Translations under genes and position numbers: made by a program
DNA from: Kluyvera intermedia
GTDB taxonomy: Bacteria; Pseudomonadota; Gammaproteobacteria; Enterobacterales; Enterobacteriaceae
Reading direction: 5' to 3'
Length of the DNA stretch: 64,000 nucleotides
Assembly (NCBI RefSeq): GCF_021440345.1
Contig: NZ_JAKCNS010000011.1
Coordinates: forward strand, 186,001-250,000
Shown here: positions 26,936-39,250 of the stretch, piece after piece
Numbering within the stretch: the stretch's first letter is position 1
Layout of the letters: each line of letters begins with the position of its first letter
Notes under the pieces: generated by a model
Seen by the model: the letters and a program-made list of their open reading frames with translations, nothing else
What the model was told of the DNA's origin: nothing
Databases searched by the model: none

Positions 26936-29080
26936 ATGAACGTTATTGCTATCATGAACCACATGGGCGTCTACTTTAAAGAAGAGCCTATTCGTGAACT
27001 TCACCGTGCGCTGGAAAGCCTCGACTTTCGTATTGTTTACCCGAATGACCGTGAAGATCTGCTGAAGCTGATTGAAAATAATGCCCGTCTGTGCGGCGTT
27101 ATTTTCGATTGGGATAAATACAATCTGGAGCTGTGCGAAGAGATCAGCGCCATGAACGAGTACATGCCGCTGTATGCGTTTGCCAACAGCTACTCGACGC
27201 TGGACGTTAGCCTGAACGACCTGCGTATGCAGGTCCGTTTCTTCGAATACGCACTGGGTGCGGCAACTGATATTGCGGCTAAAATTCGTCAGACCACCGA
27301 TGAGTACATCGACAACATTCTGCCGCCGCTGACTAAAGCGCTGTTCAAATACGTTCGCGAAGGCAAATACACCTTCTGTACCCCAGGTCATATGGGCGGT
27401 ACGGCTTTCCAGAAAAGCCCTGTCGGCAGCATTTTTTATGACTTCTTCGGCCCGAATGCGATGAAGTCTGACGTATCAATTTCCGTCTCTGAACTGGGTT
27501 CTCTGCTGGATCACAGCGGTCCACATAAAGAAGCTGAAGAGTATATTGCCCGCGTGTTTAACGCCGAGCGCAGCTATATGGTGACTAATGGCACCTCAAC
27601 CGCCAACAAAATTGTCGGCATGTACTCTTCTCCTGCGGGCAGCACGGTACTGATTGACCGTAACTGTCACAAATCGCTGACCCATCTGATGATGATGAGC
27701 GACATTACGCCTATCTATTTCCGTCCAACCCGTAACGCCTACGGTATTCTGGGCGGCATTCCGCAGAGCGAATTCCAGCGTGCGACCATTGAAAAACGCG
27801 TCAAAGAGACGCCGAATGCCACCTGGCCGGTACACGCCGTCATCACCAACTCCACCTACGACGGCCTGCTCTACAACACCGACTACATCAAGAAAACGCT
27901 GGATGTGAAATCCATTCACTTCGACTCAGCCTGGGTGCCTTACACCAACTTCTCCCCAATCTATGCGGGCAAGTGCGGTATGAGCGGCGGGCGTGTAGAA
28001 GGCAAAGTTATCTACGAGACGCAGTCCACGCACAAACTGCTGGCCGCGTTCTCTCAGGCCTCCATGATTCACATTAAAGGTGACGTTAACGAAGAGACGT
28101 TCAATGAATCCTTTATGATGCATACCACCACCTCTCCGCACTACGGTATCGTGGCTTCCACCGAAACCGCCGCCGCGATGATGAAAGGTAACGCCGGTAA
28201 GCGTCTGATCAATGGTTCGATTGAGTGCGCAATCAAGTTCCGTAAAGAGATAAAACGTCTGAAAGGCGAGTCTGATGGCTGGTTCTTCGACGTCTGGCAG
28301 CCGGATCACATCGAGGGGCCTGAATGCTGGCCGCTGCGTTCCGACAGCCCATGGCACGGTTTCAAAAATATCGATAACGAGCACATGTATCTCGACCCGA
28401 TTAAGGTCACAATTCTGACCCCGGGGATGAAGAAAGACGGCACCATGGATGAGTTCGGTATCCCGGCCAGTCTGGTGGCGAAATATCTCGACGAGCGCGG
28501 CATCATCGTGGAGAAAACGGGCCCATACAACCTGCTGTTCCTGTTCAGTATCGGTATCGATAAAACCAAAGCGCTGAGCCTGCTGCGCGCGCTGACCGAA
28601 TTTAAACGCGCATTCGATCTGAACCTGCGAGTGAAAAACATTCTGCCAACGCTGTACAGCGAATCACCTGAATTTTATGAAAATATGCGTATCCAGGATC
28701 TGGCGCAGAATATTCATAAACTGGTTGAGCATCACAACCTGCCGGATCTGATGTTCCGCGCATTTGAAGTGCTGCCAGAAATGCAGATGACGCCTTATGC
28801 CGCGTTCCAGAAAGAGCTGCACGGCGAAACCGAAGAGGTTTATATGGAAGAAATGGTGGGCCGCGTGAATGCCAACATGATCCTTCCGTATCCTCCAGGT
28901 GTGCCACTGGTTATGCCGGGTGAAATGATCACTGAGCAAAGCCGTCCGGTATTGGAATTCCTGCAAATGCTGTGCGAAATCGGCGCGCATTACCCAGGCT
29001 TTGAAACCGATATCCACGGTGCCTACCGCCAGGCTGACGGTCGCTATACCGTTAAAGTGCTGAAAGAAAATAAAAAATAA
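26936..29080 (+). CDS. cadA: inducible lysine decarboxylase CadA
   Basis: 714 aa, decameric PLP enzyme that converts lysine to cadaverine and CO2, consuming a proton. It has an N-terminal wing domain (about 1-130), PLP domain with the lysine in STHKLLAAFSQASM, and a C-terminal domain. The start at 26936 gives MNVIAIMNHMGVYFKEEPI, as in E. coli; an in-frame ATG 6 bases upstream is better spaced from TGGA and would add two residues. It shares an operon with cadB, and the ppGpp-binding ornithine-family features are typical of the enzyme. Confidence 0.97.
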   Translation: MNVIAIMNHMGVYFKEEPIRELHRALESLDFRIVYPNDREDLLKLIENNARLCGVIFDWDKYNLELCEEISAMNEYMPLYAFANSYSTLDVSLNDLRMQVRFFEYALGAATDIAAKIRQTTDEYIDNILPPLTKALFKYVREGKYTFCTPGHMGGTAFQKSPVGSIFYDFFGPNAMKSDVSISVSELGSLLDHSGPHKEAEEYIARVFNAERSYMVTNGTSTANKIVGMYSSPAGSTVLIDRNCHKSLTHLMMMSDITPIYFRPTRNAYGILGGIPQSEFQRATIEKRVKETPNATWPVHAVITNSTYDGLLYNTDYIKKTLDVKSIHFDSAWVPYTNFSPIYAGKCGMSGGRVEGKVIYETQSTHKLLAAFSQASMIHIKGDVNEETFNESFMMHTTTSPHYGIVASTETAAAMMKGNAGKRLINGSIECAIKFRKEIKRLKGESDGWFFDVWQPDHIEGPECWPLRSDSPWHGFKNIDNEHMYLDPIKVTILTPGMKKDGTMDEFGIPASLVAKYLDERGIIVEKTGPYNLLFLFSIGIDKTKALSLLRALTEFKRAFDLNLRVKNILPTLYSESPEFYENMRIQDLAQNIHKLVEHHNLPDLMFRAFEVLPEMQMTPYAAFQKELHGETEEVYMEEMVGRVNANMILPYPPGVPLVMPGEMITEQSRPVLEFLQMLCEIGAHYPGFETDIHGAYRQADGRYTVKVLKENKK

Positions 29081-29093
29081 GATGAAACACCCA

Positions 29094-29121
29094 GGGAAGC
29101 GGCTTGTCGCTTCCCTTTTTT
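29094..29121 (+). terminator. cadBA intrinsic terminator
   Basis: GGGAAGCG-GCTTGT-CGCTTCCC followed by TTTTTT, directly after cadA and 30 bp before dtpC. Confidence 0.9.
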
Positions 29122-29152
29122 CACGCCGCTTTTCACACAGTAAGGAGTCGAC

Positions 29153-30610
29153 ATGAAAACACCCTCACAACCGCGCGCGATCTACTACATCGTGGCGATT
29201 CAAATCTGGGAATACTTCAGCTTTTACGGCATGCGTGCCTTACTTATCCTTTATCTCACCCACCAGCTCAATTTTAACGACAGCCACGCGATAAGCCTGT
29301 TTAGCGCCTACGCCTCTTTGGTCTATGTCACCCCTATTCTGGGCGGCTGGCTTGCCGACCGCCTGCTCGGCAACCGTACTGCGGTGATGACTGGCGCAGT
29401 GTTGATGACGCTCGGCCATGTTGTTTTGGGCATCGAGTCCGATTCTATCTGGAGCCTGTACCTCGCGCTGGCGATTATTATCTGCGGCTACGGTCTATTT
29501 AAATCGAATATTAGCTGCTTGCTCGGCGAACTGTACGAACCAGAAGACCCGCGCCGGGACGGTGGTTTTTCGCTGCTGTATGCGGCGGGAAATATCGGCT
29601 CTATTGCAGCCCCAATTGCCTGCGGGCTGGCCGCGCAGTGGTACGGCTGGCACGTCGGTTTTGCACTGGCAGGAATTGGCATTTTTATCGGCCTGATGGT
29701 TTTTTTAAGCGGTCATCGCCACTTCCGTCATACCCAGGGGGTGAATACGCCCGCGCTACGCGCAGTGACGTTTGCCCTGCCGACCTGGGGATGGCTGGTT
29801 CTGATGCTCTGCATCGCGCCGGTGTTCTTTACTGTGCTGCTGGAAAATGACTGGGCGGGTTATCTGCTGGCCATTGTTTGCGTCATCGCCGCCGTTATCA
29901 TGGCGCGCATCATGATCCGATTTCCACACGCCAGACGGGCGTTGTCGCAGATTGTATTACTGATGCTGACCGGAACGCTGTTCTGGGTCCTCGCTCAGCA
30001 GGGCGGTAGCTCGATTAGTTTGTTTATCGATCGCTTTGTGAACCGCCATTGGCTGAACACTGAAGTGCCAACCGCCCTGTTCCAGTCGGTCAATGCGGTG
30101 GCGGTCATGGCGGCAGGCGTAGTGCTGGCATGGCTGGTTCGGCCATCGGGAAATATTCGTTCGGCGCTGCGCGTCTGGCTGAAGTTTGCTTTCGGTTTGG
30201 CGCTGATGGGCGCGGGCTTTATGCTGCTCGCGCTGAATGCACGTGGCGCACAGTTGCACGGTCAGGCGTCGATGGGAATGATGGTTGCCGGGCTTGCGTT
30301 AATGGGCTTTGCCGAGCTCTTTATTGACCCGGTCGCGATGGCGCAAATAACTCGCCTGAACCTGCCTGGCGTCACCGGTGTGCTGACCGGCGTCTATATG
30401 CTGGCAACCGGTTCAGTCGCCAACTGGCTGGCAGGCGTAGTCGCGCAGAAAACTACCGAATCACAGATTAGCGAAACGGCCATCGACGCCTATGGGCGCT
30501 TTTTCTCACAAATGGGGGAATGGACGCTGGGCTGCGTGGCCTTGATTGTCCTGTTGGTGGTCGTAAAACGTCTGCTCTGGACGCCGGTTGCACCGCTAGT
30601 AGAAGAGTAA
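29153..30610 (+). CDS. dtpC: proton-dependent di/tripeptide transporter DtpC
   Basis: 485 aa, POT/PTR family (YjdL). The helix-1 signature [12 protein letters not shown] and the POT motif [13 protein letters not shown] are present, with 12-14 helices expected. E. coli DtpC prefers lysine-containing dipeptides, which would feed CadA, explaining its conserved place after cadBA. The ATG follows AAGGAG. Confidence 0.95.
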   Translation: MKTPSQPRAIYYIVAIQIWEYFSFYGMRALLILYLTHQLNFNDSHAISLFSAYASLVYVTPILGGWLADRLLGNRTAVMTGAVLMTLGHVVLGIESDSIWSLYLALAIIICGYGLFKSNISCLLGELYEPEDPRRDGGFSLLYAAGNIGSIAAPIACGLAAQWYGWHVGFALAGIGIFIGLMVFLSGHRHFRHTQGVNTPALRAVTFALPTWGWLVLMLCIAPVFFTVLLENDWAGYLLAIVCVIAAVIMARIMIRFPHARRALSQIVLLMLTGTLFWVLAQQGGSSISLFIDRFVNRHWLNTEVPTALFQSVNAVAVMAAGVVLAWLVRPSGNIRSALRVWLKFAFGLALMGAGFMLLALNARGAQLHGQASMGMMVAGLALMGFAELFIDPVAMAQITRLNLPGVTGVLTGVYMLATGSVANWLAGVVAQKTTESQISETAIDAYGRFFSQMGEWTLGCVALIVLLVVVKRLLWTPVAPLVEE

Positions 30611-30619
30611 ATAAATGAC

Positions 30620-30646
30620 GCTGCCTGCACACGATGTGCGGGCAGC
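30620..30646. terminator. bidirectional hairpin dtpC/glnB
   Basis: GCTGCCTGCACA-CGA-TGTGCGGGCAGC with one G-T pair lies between convergent dtpC and glnB; TTT follows on the plus strand. Confidence 0.7.
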
Positions 30647-30654
30647 TTTGAACA

Positions 30655-32391
<1,737 letters not shown>

Positions 32392-32399
<8 letters not shown>

Positions 32400-33105
32400 G
32401 TTTATCCTCGTCAGATGCGCCGCCGTGAGTCATATCGGCCCCCGGCTTGCGGCTGGAGAGCTGGCGTTCAATATCCGTCAGGTTTTGCAGTTTACGGGTG
32501 GTTAAATCCAGTTCCGCCTGCAATTGCTGTTGCTGCACACGCAGCGCGTCCAATTGGGCGTCGCTGGTTTCCTGCAGTTTACTGTAGCGCTGCCGTTCTT
32601 CGGCAAGTGACAGCTGTAGCACCTGACCATCGCGCCAGACCTGATACAGCGGGCGAATGCGCGACGGAATAGCTGAACTAAGCGCGTCAATATCTGCAAC
32701 CACCTGTCGACGTTCGGTTGGGGTAATTTTTGCATTCGCCAGCAGGATGCCGCGCTTGAAGGCTCCCTGCCAGTTTCCTACCGGCAGCACGTTCGCATCG
32801 GCACGCGCACGCGCCGCAGGAAGGCGATCGGCGCAGTCCATGCCGCGCAGCCAATAAAGAGGGTTGTTTTCGGCCGTCTCGCCGCTGAGCGCCCAGATAT
32901 CATCGCAATCGGTCGACAGGTAATCGGCAACCTGTTGACGGGGTTCATTGCCATCGGCGCTGGAACCGGCATTATGCGGCGTCAGCGAGGTATTACACCC
33001 GGACAGCAGCAGGCAGGCGAGGCCGAATAACCTGCCACGCCACGGCAGCGGTCGCCGACCCGTACGCGTTAAAAATTGGGGCATAGTGACTCGATATCGT
33101 TTCAT
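32392..33105 (-). CDS. qseG: outer-membrane lipoprotein QseG
   Basis: 237 aa. The signal ends in LACLLLSGC, so it is lipidated at the Cys. The mature part has a conserved ADYLSTDCDDIWAL segment and a C-terminal coiled coil (QLDALRVQQQQLQAELDLTT region). In enteric bacteria QseG interacts with the GlrK (QseE) sensor and stimulates it. The ATG at 33105 forms ATGA with the glrK stop, implying coupling; a second ATG lies 21 bases in. Confidence 0.9.
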
Positions 33106-34538
33106 GTGGTTGTTTTTTCAAGCCCTGGGGTTGGGAGTTCAATACGAAAACAGACGTTGCCGTCCTGTGCGTCGCTAAGATATAGCTCGCCGTGCATTTT
33201 ACGCACCGAATCGCGCGCCAGGCTTAAGCCAAGACCACTCCCCTTCACCGCGCCTTTGCGCTGATGGCTACCCTGATAAAAAGGCTCGAAGATCATTAAT
33301 TTTTCAGCATCCGGGATCGGGGTTCCAGTATTGATTATATCAATGATTACCTTAGTTCCTTCCCGGCGGCTATGCAGATAAATGTTACCGGATTCAGTGC
33401 CATAGTGCACCGCATTCGAATAGAGATTATCCAGCGCATTCATCAGAAGCGTCGGTTCTGCCAGGCAGCTGGGAGCCTGGAGGTCAACCTGCGTGCGCAT
33501 CATTTTAGCCCTCGCTGGCAGGCTGTGCGCGGAAACCACCATTTCGACCAACGGCGCAAGGGTTACAGGCTCCATGCGTATGGCTGTTTCGCTCAGCTTA
33601 CGGTTATAGTCCAGCAGTTGCTCAATCAGCGTTTGTAAGTTGCGACTACTGCTGTCGAGAATGGCCACGACCTCTTTTTGCTCCGCATTAAGCGGCCCAA
33701 CAATCTGATCGGCCAGCAGCTCGGTGCCCTCGCGCATGCTGGCGAGCGGCGTTTTCAATTCATGAGACAGATGACGCAAAAACTGGTGGCGCTGAGACTC
33801 CAGCCACGACAGGCGTTCACTTAACCAGACGATGCGCTGCCCGACGGAGCGCAGTTCACGCGGCCCGCGGAACATGACCTCACCGTCAAGCGACTGCCCT
33901 TCCCCCAGACGATTGATCATACTCTCAATTCCCTTCACCGGGCCGATAATCATGCGTGTGAATAACAGCACCATCGCCAGACTGACCAGAAACAGCACCA
34001 GCGCCTGCCAGCCAAAGAACTGGCCACGTTCGGCAATCGCCTGCTGTAATTGCTGTCCGCGAGAGAACACGACGGTACGCGTTGCCTGAACCAGTTCGCT
34101 ATTGGCACTGGAGAAAGCCGCCAGCCGTTCTGCCGCCGGCTTTTGCGGTCCGCTATTGGTGCATTGCAGCAGCGCCAGATCATTAAGGTTCTGACGCAAT
34201 TGTTGATAAAGGGCAACATCAGGCAGCACGCCCGCATGCGCCTCCAGCATATCGCCATAACGCTTGCGTTGATTCTGGTATACCTTCGCCAGCGTTGGAT
34301 CGTCTAGCACGCAGTACTGGCGGTAGCTGCGCTCCATATCCAGCGCAATATTAGCCATCGCTTCGCTGCGTCGTGCATCGATAAGCGTGGTGCGGTTGGT
34401 CTGTTCAGCCTGCGCACTGAGCATATTCAGGCTCTGCCATGCCTGCCAGGCCAGCACTAACAGCGGCAGCAGGATCAACAGAAAGGACAGCGTCACCAGT
34501 TGGCGCAGCGATCGTGGAGAAAGAGAGAGGCGTTTCAA
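33102..34538 (-). CDS. glrK: sensor histidine kinase GlrK (QseE)
   Basis: About 478 aa from a TTG at 34538 (MKRLSLSPRSLRQLVTL), matching the E. coli start. A longer ATG reading to 34613 would run into the glmY terminator. Two membrane helices flank a periplasmic domain (about 35-165); HAMP region near FTRMIIGPVKGIE; the phospho-His is in HQFLRHLSHELKTPLAS; the ATPase domain has NLYSNAVHYG and GSGLGLSLARD. It phosphorylates GlrR. Order glrK-qseG-glrR is standard. Confidence 0.93.
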   Translation of the reverse strand: MKRLSLSPRSLRQLVTLSFLLILLPLLVLAWQAWQSLNMLSAQAEQTNRTTLIDARRSEAMANIALDMERSYRQYCVLDDPTLAKVYQNQRKRYGDMLEAHAGVLPDVALYQQLRQNLNDLALLQCTNSGPQKPAAERLAAFSSANSELVQATRTVVFSRGQQLQQAIAERGQFFGWQALVLFLVSLAMVLLFTRMIIGPVKGIESMINRLGEGQSLDGEVMFRGPRELRSVGQRIVWLSERLSWLESQRHQFLRHLSHELKTPLASMREGTELLADQIVGPLNAEQKEVVAILDSSSRNLQTLIEQLLDYNRKLSETAIRMEPVTLAPLVEMVVSAHSLPARAKMMRTQVDLQAPSCLAEPTLLMNALDNLYSNAVHYGTESGNIYLHSRREGTKVIIDIINTGTPIPDAEKLMIFEPFYQGSHQRKGAVKGSGLGLSLARDSVRKMHGELYLSDAQDGNVCFRIELPTPGLEKTTT

Positions 34539-34604
34539 AAGCGGTGTCTCAATAAAGCAACATACTGGAATGCTAACTGAGGTTATCGGAGAGGGAAAGG
34601 CCAG

Positions 34605-34793
34605 AAACAACAAAGCCGGGCATAAGCCCGGCTTTGTTCTGGAATAAGGCGGTGCCTAACTCAACGTTTCGCCCGATGATTGATAAAGCAGAGCTGTTAT
34701 CAGTTGCTGGACGGCAGGCACCTTGTTGTGCGTCATTCGAAGTTTATGTAGCACGTCCCGAAGGGGCTGACATAAGGAGGTGAATGAGCCACT
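34605..34793 (-). ncRNA. glmY: small RNA GlmY
   Basis: On the minus strand the RNA begins AGTGGCTCATTCACC at 34793 and continues with the conserved GTCAGCCCCTTCGGGACGTG hairpin (about 34768-34749). It ends at a terminator stem AAAGCCGGGC/GCCCGGCTTT (34611-34635). The length, about 185-190 nt, fits E. coli GlmY (184 nt), and its place between glrK and purL is the same. GlmY accumulates when glucosamine-6-phosphate is low and, by binding RapZ, protects GlmZ and raises glmS expression. The 3' end is approximate. Confidence 0.9.
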
Positions 34794-34803
34794 GGTTAAT
34801 ATT

Positions 34804-34820
34804 ATGCACGATGCGTGCCA
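34804..34820 (-). promoter_or_regulatory. glmY: sigma-54 promoter of glmY with overlapping sigma-70 -10
   Basis: TGGCACGCATCGTGCAT on the minus strand has GG and GC spaced by ten bases, as sigma-54 requires, about 13 bp before the glmY 5' end. TATTAA overlaps downstream and can serve as a sigma-70 -10, matching the dual promoter known for glmY. Confidence 0.85.
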
Positions 34821-34909
34821 CAATACAAAACAATAAATTAACACAATGATAAATATAAGAAATATACCTAAAAAGGCACCCTGTTGTTCTGGCTGTTTTT
34901 TGAGCATGC

Positions 34910-35023
34910 TGTCGCTAATTAGCAACACTCACGGGGCCGATAAATAAAACCATTTAAAATCAATAAATTAAATGTCTCCATTTAACGACAGTGCCATACC
35001 CTCAATGTCGGGGTTTCCCGACA
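34910..35023 (-). promoter_or_regulatory. three GlrR-type sites upstream of glmY
   Basis: TGTC-N10-GACA occurs at 34973-34990 and 35006-35023, both perfect. TGTC-N10-AACA, with one mismatch, is at 34910-34927. GlrR binds TGTC-N10-GACA, and E. coli glmY has three such sites. They lie 117-230 bp upstream of the RNA start, consistent with enhancer-type activation of a sigma-54 promoter. Confidence 0.85.
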
Positions 35024-35070
35024 CACTGGAGAGACCAGGAGGATAAGCCCGGCAATTTTCAGAAACCAAT

Positions 35071-35096
35071 AAAAAAGCCCCTCACAAGGAGGGGCC
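35071..35096 (-). terminator. purL: purL intrinsic terminator
   Basis: On the minus strand GGCCCCTCCTTGTGAGGGGC is followed by TTTTTT, 20 bp beyond the purL stop. Confidence 0.85.
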
Positions 35097-35117
35097 TGAT
35101 CTTATGATACGACAACC

Positions 35118-38100
35118 TTAGCCGAGCTGTTTACGCGCGTTGCGGAAAATACGCATCCACGGGCTGTCCTCGCCCCAGTTTTCCGGGTGCCAGGAGTTCG
35201 CCACTGAACGGAATACACGCTCAGGGTGCGGCATCATAATGGTGACGCGGCCGCTTTCGTTCGTGACTGCGGTAATGCCGTTTGGCGAGCCATTTGGGTT
35301 AGCCGGATAGGTCTCCGTCACTTTGCCAAAGTTATCGACGAAGCGCAGCGCCACCAGACCTTTACTTTCAAGCGCCGCCAGATGCGCGCCATCGCGGACT
35401 TCCACGTGGCCTTCACCGTGAGAAACAGCAATTGGCATACGCGAACCTTCCATCCCCTGCAGCAGCAGAGATGGGCTGCTGGCAACTTCAACCAGGCTAA
35501 AACGCGCTTCAAAGCGGTCGGAGTGGTTACGCACGAAGCGAGGCCACAGGTCGCTGCCCGGGATCAGTTCGCGCAGGTTCGACATCATCTGACAGCCATT
35601 ACATACGCCCAGCGCCAGCGTCTGCGGACGGTGGAAGAAGGTAGCGAATTCGTCACGAACGCGATTGTTGAACAGAATGGATTTCGCCCAGCCTTCGCCC
35701 GCCCCTAACACGTCACCGTAAGAGAAGCCGCCGCACGCAACCAGCGCATCGAAAGCGTCAAGACCGAGACGACCAGCCAGCAGATCGCTCATGTGGACGT
35801 CAATGGCGTCAAAGCCCGCACGGTGGAAGGCCGCCGCCATCTCCACATGGGAGTTCACGCCCTGCTCACGCAGTACGGCCACTTTCGGACGCGCACCGGT
35901 AGCAATGTACGGCGCTGCTATATCGGCATCGATATCGAAAGTCAGCTTCACGTTGAGGCCCGGATCGTTATCGTTCGCTTTCGCGTTATGTTCCTGGTCA
36001 GCACATTCCGGGTTGTCGCGCAGACGCTGCATCTGCCAGGTGGTTTCAGCCCACCACATGCGCAGCTGGGAACGGCTTTCACTGAACACCGGCTGGCCAT
36101 TGGCCGTCAGGGTGAAACGGTCGCACGCAACCGCCTGACCGAGGTAATGCACGCAGTCAGCCAGACCATTAGCCGCCAGAATCGCTTCTACCGCTTCACG
36201 GTCAGCAGCACGAACCTGAATCACCGCGCCCAGTTCTTCGGTAAACAGCGCCGCCAGACGATCGTCGCCCAGCGTCGCAATATCGGCTTCCACGCCGCAG
36301 TGACCGGTAAACGCCATCTCTGCCAGAGTCACCAGCAGGCCGCCATCGGAACGGTCGTGATAGGCCAGCAGTTTACGCGCGGCAACCAACGCCTGAATGG
36401 CGTCGTAGAAGCCTTTCAGCTGCGCCACGTCGCGGACGTCGGCTGGCTTGTCGCCCAGTTGACGATAAACCTGCGCCAGCGCAGTCGCGCCCAGCGTATT
36501 GTGGCCTTTGCCGAGATCGATAAGCAGCAGGGCGTTATCTTCCGTTACCAGCTGCGGGGTGATGGTATGACGCACATCTTCCACGCGAGCAAAGGCAGTA
36601 ATCACCAGCGACAGCGGCGAAGTCATCTCGCGCTGCTCATTGCCTTCCTGCCAGCGGGTTTTCATCGACATGGAGTCTTTACCCACCGGAATAGTCAGGC
36701 CCAGTTCAGGACACAGCTCTTCACCAATGGCTTTCACCGCTTCATAAAGACCGGCGTCTTCACCCGGATGGCCGGCAGCAGACATCCAGTTAGCGGAGAG
36801 TTTGATCTGTTTGATATCGCCAATCTGCGTGGCGGCAATGTTGGTCAGCGCTTCACCCACCGCCAGGCGAGCGGAGGCGGCGAAGTCCAGCAGCGCCACC
36901 GGCGCACGTTCGCCAAGCGCCATCGCTTCACCGTAGTAGCTATCGAGGCTAGCGGTGGTCACCGCGCAGTTCGCAACCGGGATCTGCCATGGGCCAACCA
37001 TCTGATCGCGTGCAACCATACCGGTAACAGTACGGTCACCGATGGTCACGAGGAAGGTTTTCTCCGCCACCGTCGGCAGGTGCAGCACGCGGTTTACCGC
37101 ATCGGCCAGGGAGATATTTTCCCGCGCCAGCGCTTCACCTTTCGCCTTCAGCGTCTGGACGTCGCGGGTCATTTTCGGCGTTTTGCCAAGCAGCACGTCA
37201 AGCGGCAGATCGATTGGCTGATTGTCGAAATGACGGTCATTCATGGTCAGATGCTGCTCTTCGGTGGCTTCACCGATAACCGCGTAAGGCGCGCGCTCAC
37301 GTTTACACAGCTCTTCAAACAGCGGCAACTGGTCAGCGGCAACCGCCAGAACATAGCGCTCCTGGGATTCGTTACACCAGATTTCCAGCGGACTCATACC
37401 CGGCTCATCGCTGAGAATATCGCGCAGTTCAAATTTACCGCCGCGCCCGCCGTCGCTCACCAGCTCCGGCATGGCGTTAGACAGACCGCCTGCACCCACG
37501 TCGTGGATAAACAGAATTGGGTTAGCATCGCCCAGCTGCCAGCAGCGGTCGATAACTTCCTGGCAGCGACGTTCCATTTCCGGGTTGTCACGCTGTACGG
37601 AAGCAAAATCGAGATCAGCATCAGACTGGCCGGAGGCCATTGAAGAAGCCGCGCCGCCGCCCAGGCCGATATTCATTGCCGGGCCGCCGAGGACGATCAG
37701 TTTCGCCCCAACGACGATCTCGCCTTTCTGCACGTGATCGGCACGGATGTTGCCGATCCCACCCGCCAGCATGACCGGTTTGTGGTAGCCACGCAGCTCT
37801 TCGCCGTTGTGGCTGTTAACCTTCTCTTCGTAGGTACGGAAGTAGCCGGTCAGCGCCGGACGACCAAATTCGTTGTTGAACGCAGCGCCGCCCAGCGGGC
37901 CATCGGTCATGATATCCAGTGCGGTAACGATACGATCCGGTTTACCAAAATCTTCTTCCCACGGCTGTTCAAAGCCCGGAATGCGCAGGTTAGAAACGGA
38001 GAAGCCCACCAGCCCCGCTTTTGGCTTCGCACCGCGTCCGGTTGCGCCCTCATCGCGGATTTCACCGCCGGAGCCGGTTGCCGCACCCGGCCATGGAGAA

Positions 38101-39005
38101 ATTGCCGTCGGGTGGTTGTGGGTTTCAACCTTCATCAGGATATGCGCCGGCTCCTGATGGAAATCGTAGCGGCCAGTTGCATAGTCGGCAAAGTAGCGGC
38201 CAACCTCAGAACCTTCCATGACTGCGGCGTTATCTTTATAGGCCGACAGCACGTGTTCCGATGTAGTTTCGAAGGTATTTTTAATCATTTTAAACAGCGA
38301 CTTCGGCTGCTTTTTACCATCGATAATCCAGTCGGCGTTGAAGATTTTGTGGCGGCAGTGCTCGGAGTTCGCCTGGGCGAACATATACAGTTCGATGTCG
38401 TTCGGGTTGCGCCCCAGTTTGCTAAACGCGTCCTGCAGGTAGTCGATTTCATCATCGGCCAGCGCCAGGCCAAGACGGATGTTGGCATCAATCAGCGCCT
38501 GACGGCCCTGCCCCAGCAAATCAACGCTGGCAACCGGTGCCGGCTGGTGATGAGCAAACAGTTTTTCCGCGTCCTGCAGGGAGGTAAATACGCACTCCAT
38601 CATACGGTCGTGCAGTTCTGCGGCGACGGCATTCACTTGTTCATCGGTCAGACTCGCGGCATCAATATAGTACGCCACGCCGCGTTCCAGACGCAGAACC
38701 TGCGGCAGGCCGCAGTTGTGAGCGATGTCGGTAGCTTTCGAAGACCAGGGGGAGATAGTGCCAGGGCGGGGAGTGACGAGCAGCAGTTTGCCGGTAGGCG
38801 TATGGCTGTTGAGATTTGGGCCATACTTCAACAGTCGCTCAAGTCGGGCCAGCTCTTCTTCGGTCAGCGGCGCTTCCAGGTCAGCAAAATGGACATACTC
38901 GGCGTAAATATTGCTTACCGGGAGGTTGGCTGCCTGAAAACGCGTCAGCAGTTTGTTAATGCGAAATGCAGACAGTGCAGGCGAACCACGCAGAATTTCC
39001 ATCAT
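35118..39005 (-). CDS. purL: phosphoribosylformylglycinamidine synthase PurL
   Basis: 1295 aa, the E. coli length. It catalyses the fourth step of purine synthesis (FGAR + glutamine + ATP to FGAM). The N-terminal and FGAM synthetase domains contain [19 protein letters not shown] and GKDSMSMKT. The C-terminal class I glutaminase domain has its nucleophile in [10 protein letters not shown] and the His/Glu in [10 protein letters not shown] PurR box lies 77 bp upstream. Confidence 0.98.
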   Translation of the reverse strand: MMEILRGSPALSAFRINKLLTRFQAANLPVSNIYAEYVHFADLEAPLTEEELARLERLLKYGPNLNSHTPTGKLLLVTPRPGTISPWSSKATDIAHNCGLPQVLRLERGVAYYIDAASLTDEQVNAVAAELHDRMMECVFTSLQDAEKLFAHHQPAPVASVDLLGQGRQALIDANIRLGLALADDEIDYLQDAFSKLGRNPNDIELYMFAQANSEHCRHKIFNADWIIDGKKQPKSLFKMIKNTFETTSEHVLSAYKDNAAVMEGSEVGRYFADYATGRYDFHQEPAHILMKVETHNHPTAISPWPGAATGSGGEIRDEGATGRGAKPKAGLVGFSVSNLRIPGFEQPWEEDFGKPDRIVTALDIMTDGPLGGAAFNNEFGRPALTGYFRTYEEKVNSHNGEELRGYHKPVMLAGGIGNIRADHVQKGEIVVGAKLIVLGGPAMNIGLGGGAASSMASGQSDADLDFASVQRDNPEMERRCQEVIDRCWQLGDANPILFIHDVGAGGLSNAMPELVSDGGRGGKFELRDILSDEPGMSPLEIWCNESQERYVLAVAADQLPLFEELCKRERAPYAVIGEATEEQHLTMNDRHFDNQPIDLPLDVLLGKTPKMTRDVQTLKAKGEALARENISLADAVNRVLHLPTVAEKTFLVTIGDRTVTGMVARDQMVGPWQIPVANCAVTTASLDSYYGEAMALGERAPVALLDFAASARLAVGEALTNIAATQIGDIKQIKLSANWMSAAGHPGEDAGLYEAVKAIGEELCPELGLTIPVGKDSMSMKTRWQEGNEQREMTSPLSLVITAFARVEDVRHTITPQLVTEDNALLLIDLGKGHNTLGATALAQVYRQLGDKPADVRDVAQLKGFYDAIQALVAARKLLAYHDRSDGGLLVTLAEMAFTGHCGVEADIATLGDDRLAALFTEELGAVIQVRAADREAVEAILAANGLADCVHYLGQAVACDRFTLTANGQPVFSESRSQLRMWWAETTWQMQRLRDNPECADQEHNAKANDNDPGLNVKLTFDIDADIAAPYIATGARPKVAVLREQGVNSHVEMAAAFHRAGFDAIDVHMSDLLAGRLGLDAFDALVACGGFSYGDVLGAGEGWAKSILFNNRVRDEFATFFHRPQTLALGVCNGCQMMSNLRELIPGSDLWPRFVRNHSDRFEARFSLVEVASSPSLLLQGMEGSRMPIAVSHGEGHVEVRDGAHLAALESKGLVALRFVDNFGKVTETYPANPNGSPNGITAVTNESGRVTIMMPHPERVFRSVANSWHPENWGEDSPWMRIFRNARKQLG

Positions 39006-39081
39006 AAGTCTCTCGTCTTCTCAGCTTTCAGTGTGCGCAATGGGGGAGAACGGGCGCTATTATAGAGAATCCTGCGCCCTG

Positions 39082-39097
39082 ACGAAACCGTTTGCGT
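39082..39097 (-). promoter_or_regulatory. PurR box upstream of purL
   Basis: Minus-strand ACGCAAACGGTTTCGT matches the PurR consensus ACGCAAACGTTTNCNT except at one position, in the purL-mltF divergent gap. It should give purine repression of purL. Confidence 0.8.
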
Positions 39098-39250
39098 CGA
39101 AATAAAATCATTGCCGCGCTTTACCAATAGATGTGACTCACTTCTCGAATCAGTTGCCAACTGGCGTAATGTTAAGCAAAATGCCGCTCAATCTGTAGCA
39201 AACCTTAGTGTCGTCAGGGATAACTTTTAACATCTCAGCGAATTAACTAT

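Noticed and set aside
34656-34928. 90-codon minus-strand reading frame upstream of glrK
   Set aside because: It coincides with the glmY RNA, its promoter and a GlrR site; the conserved RNA explains the sequence and the frame has no ribosome site or recognisable protein.
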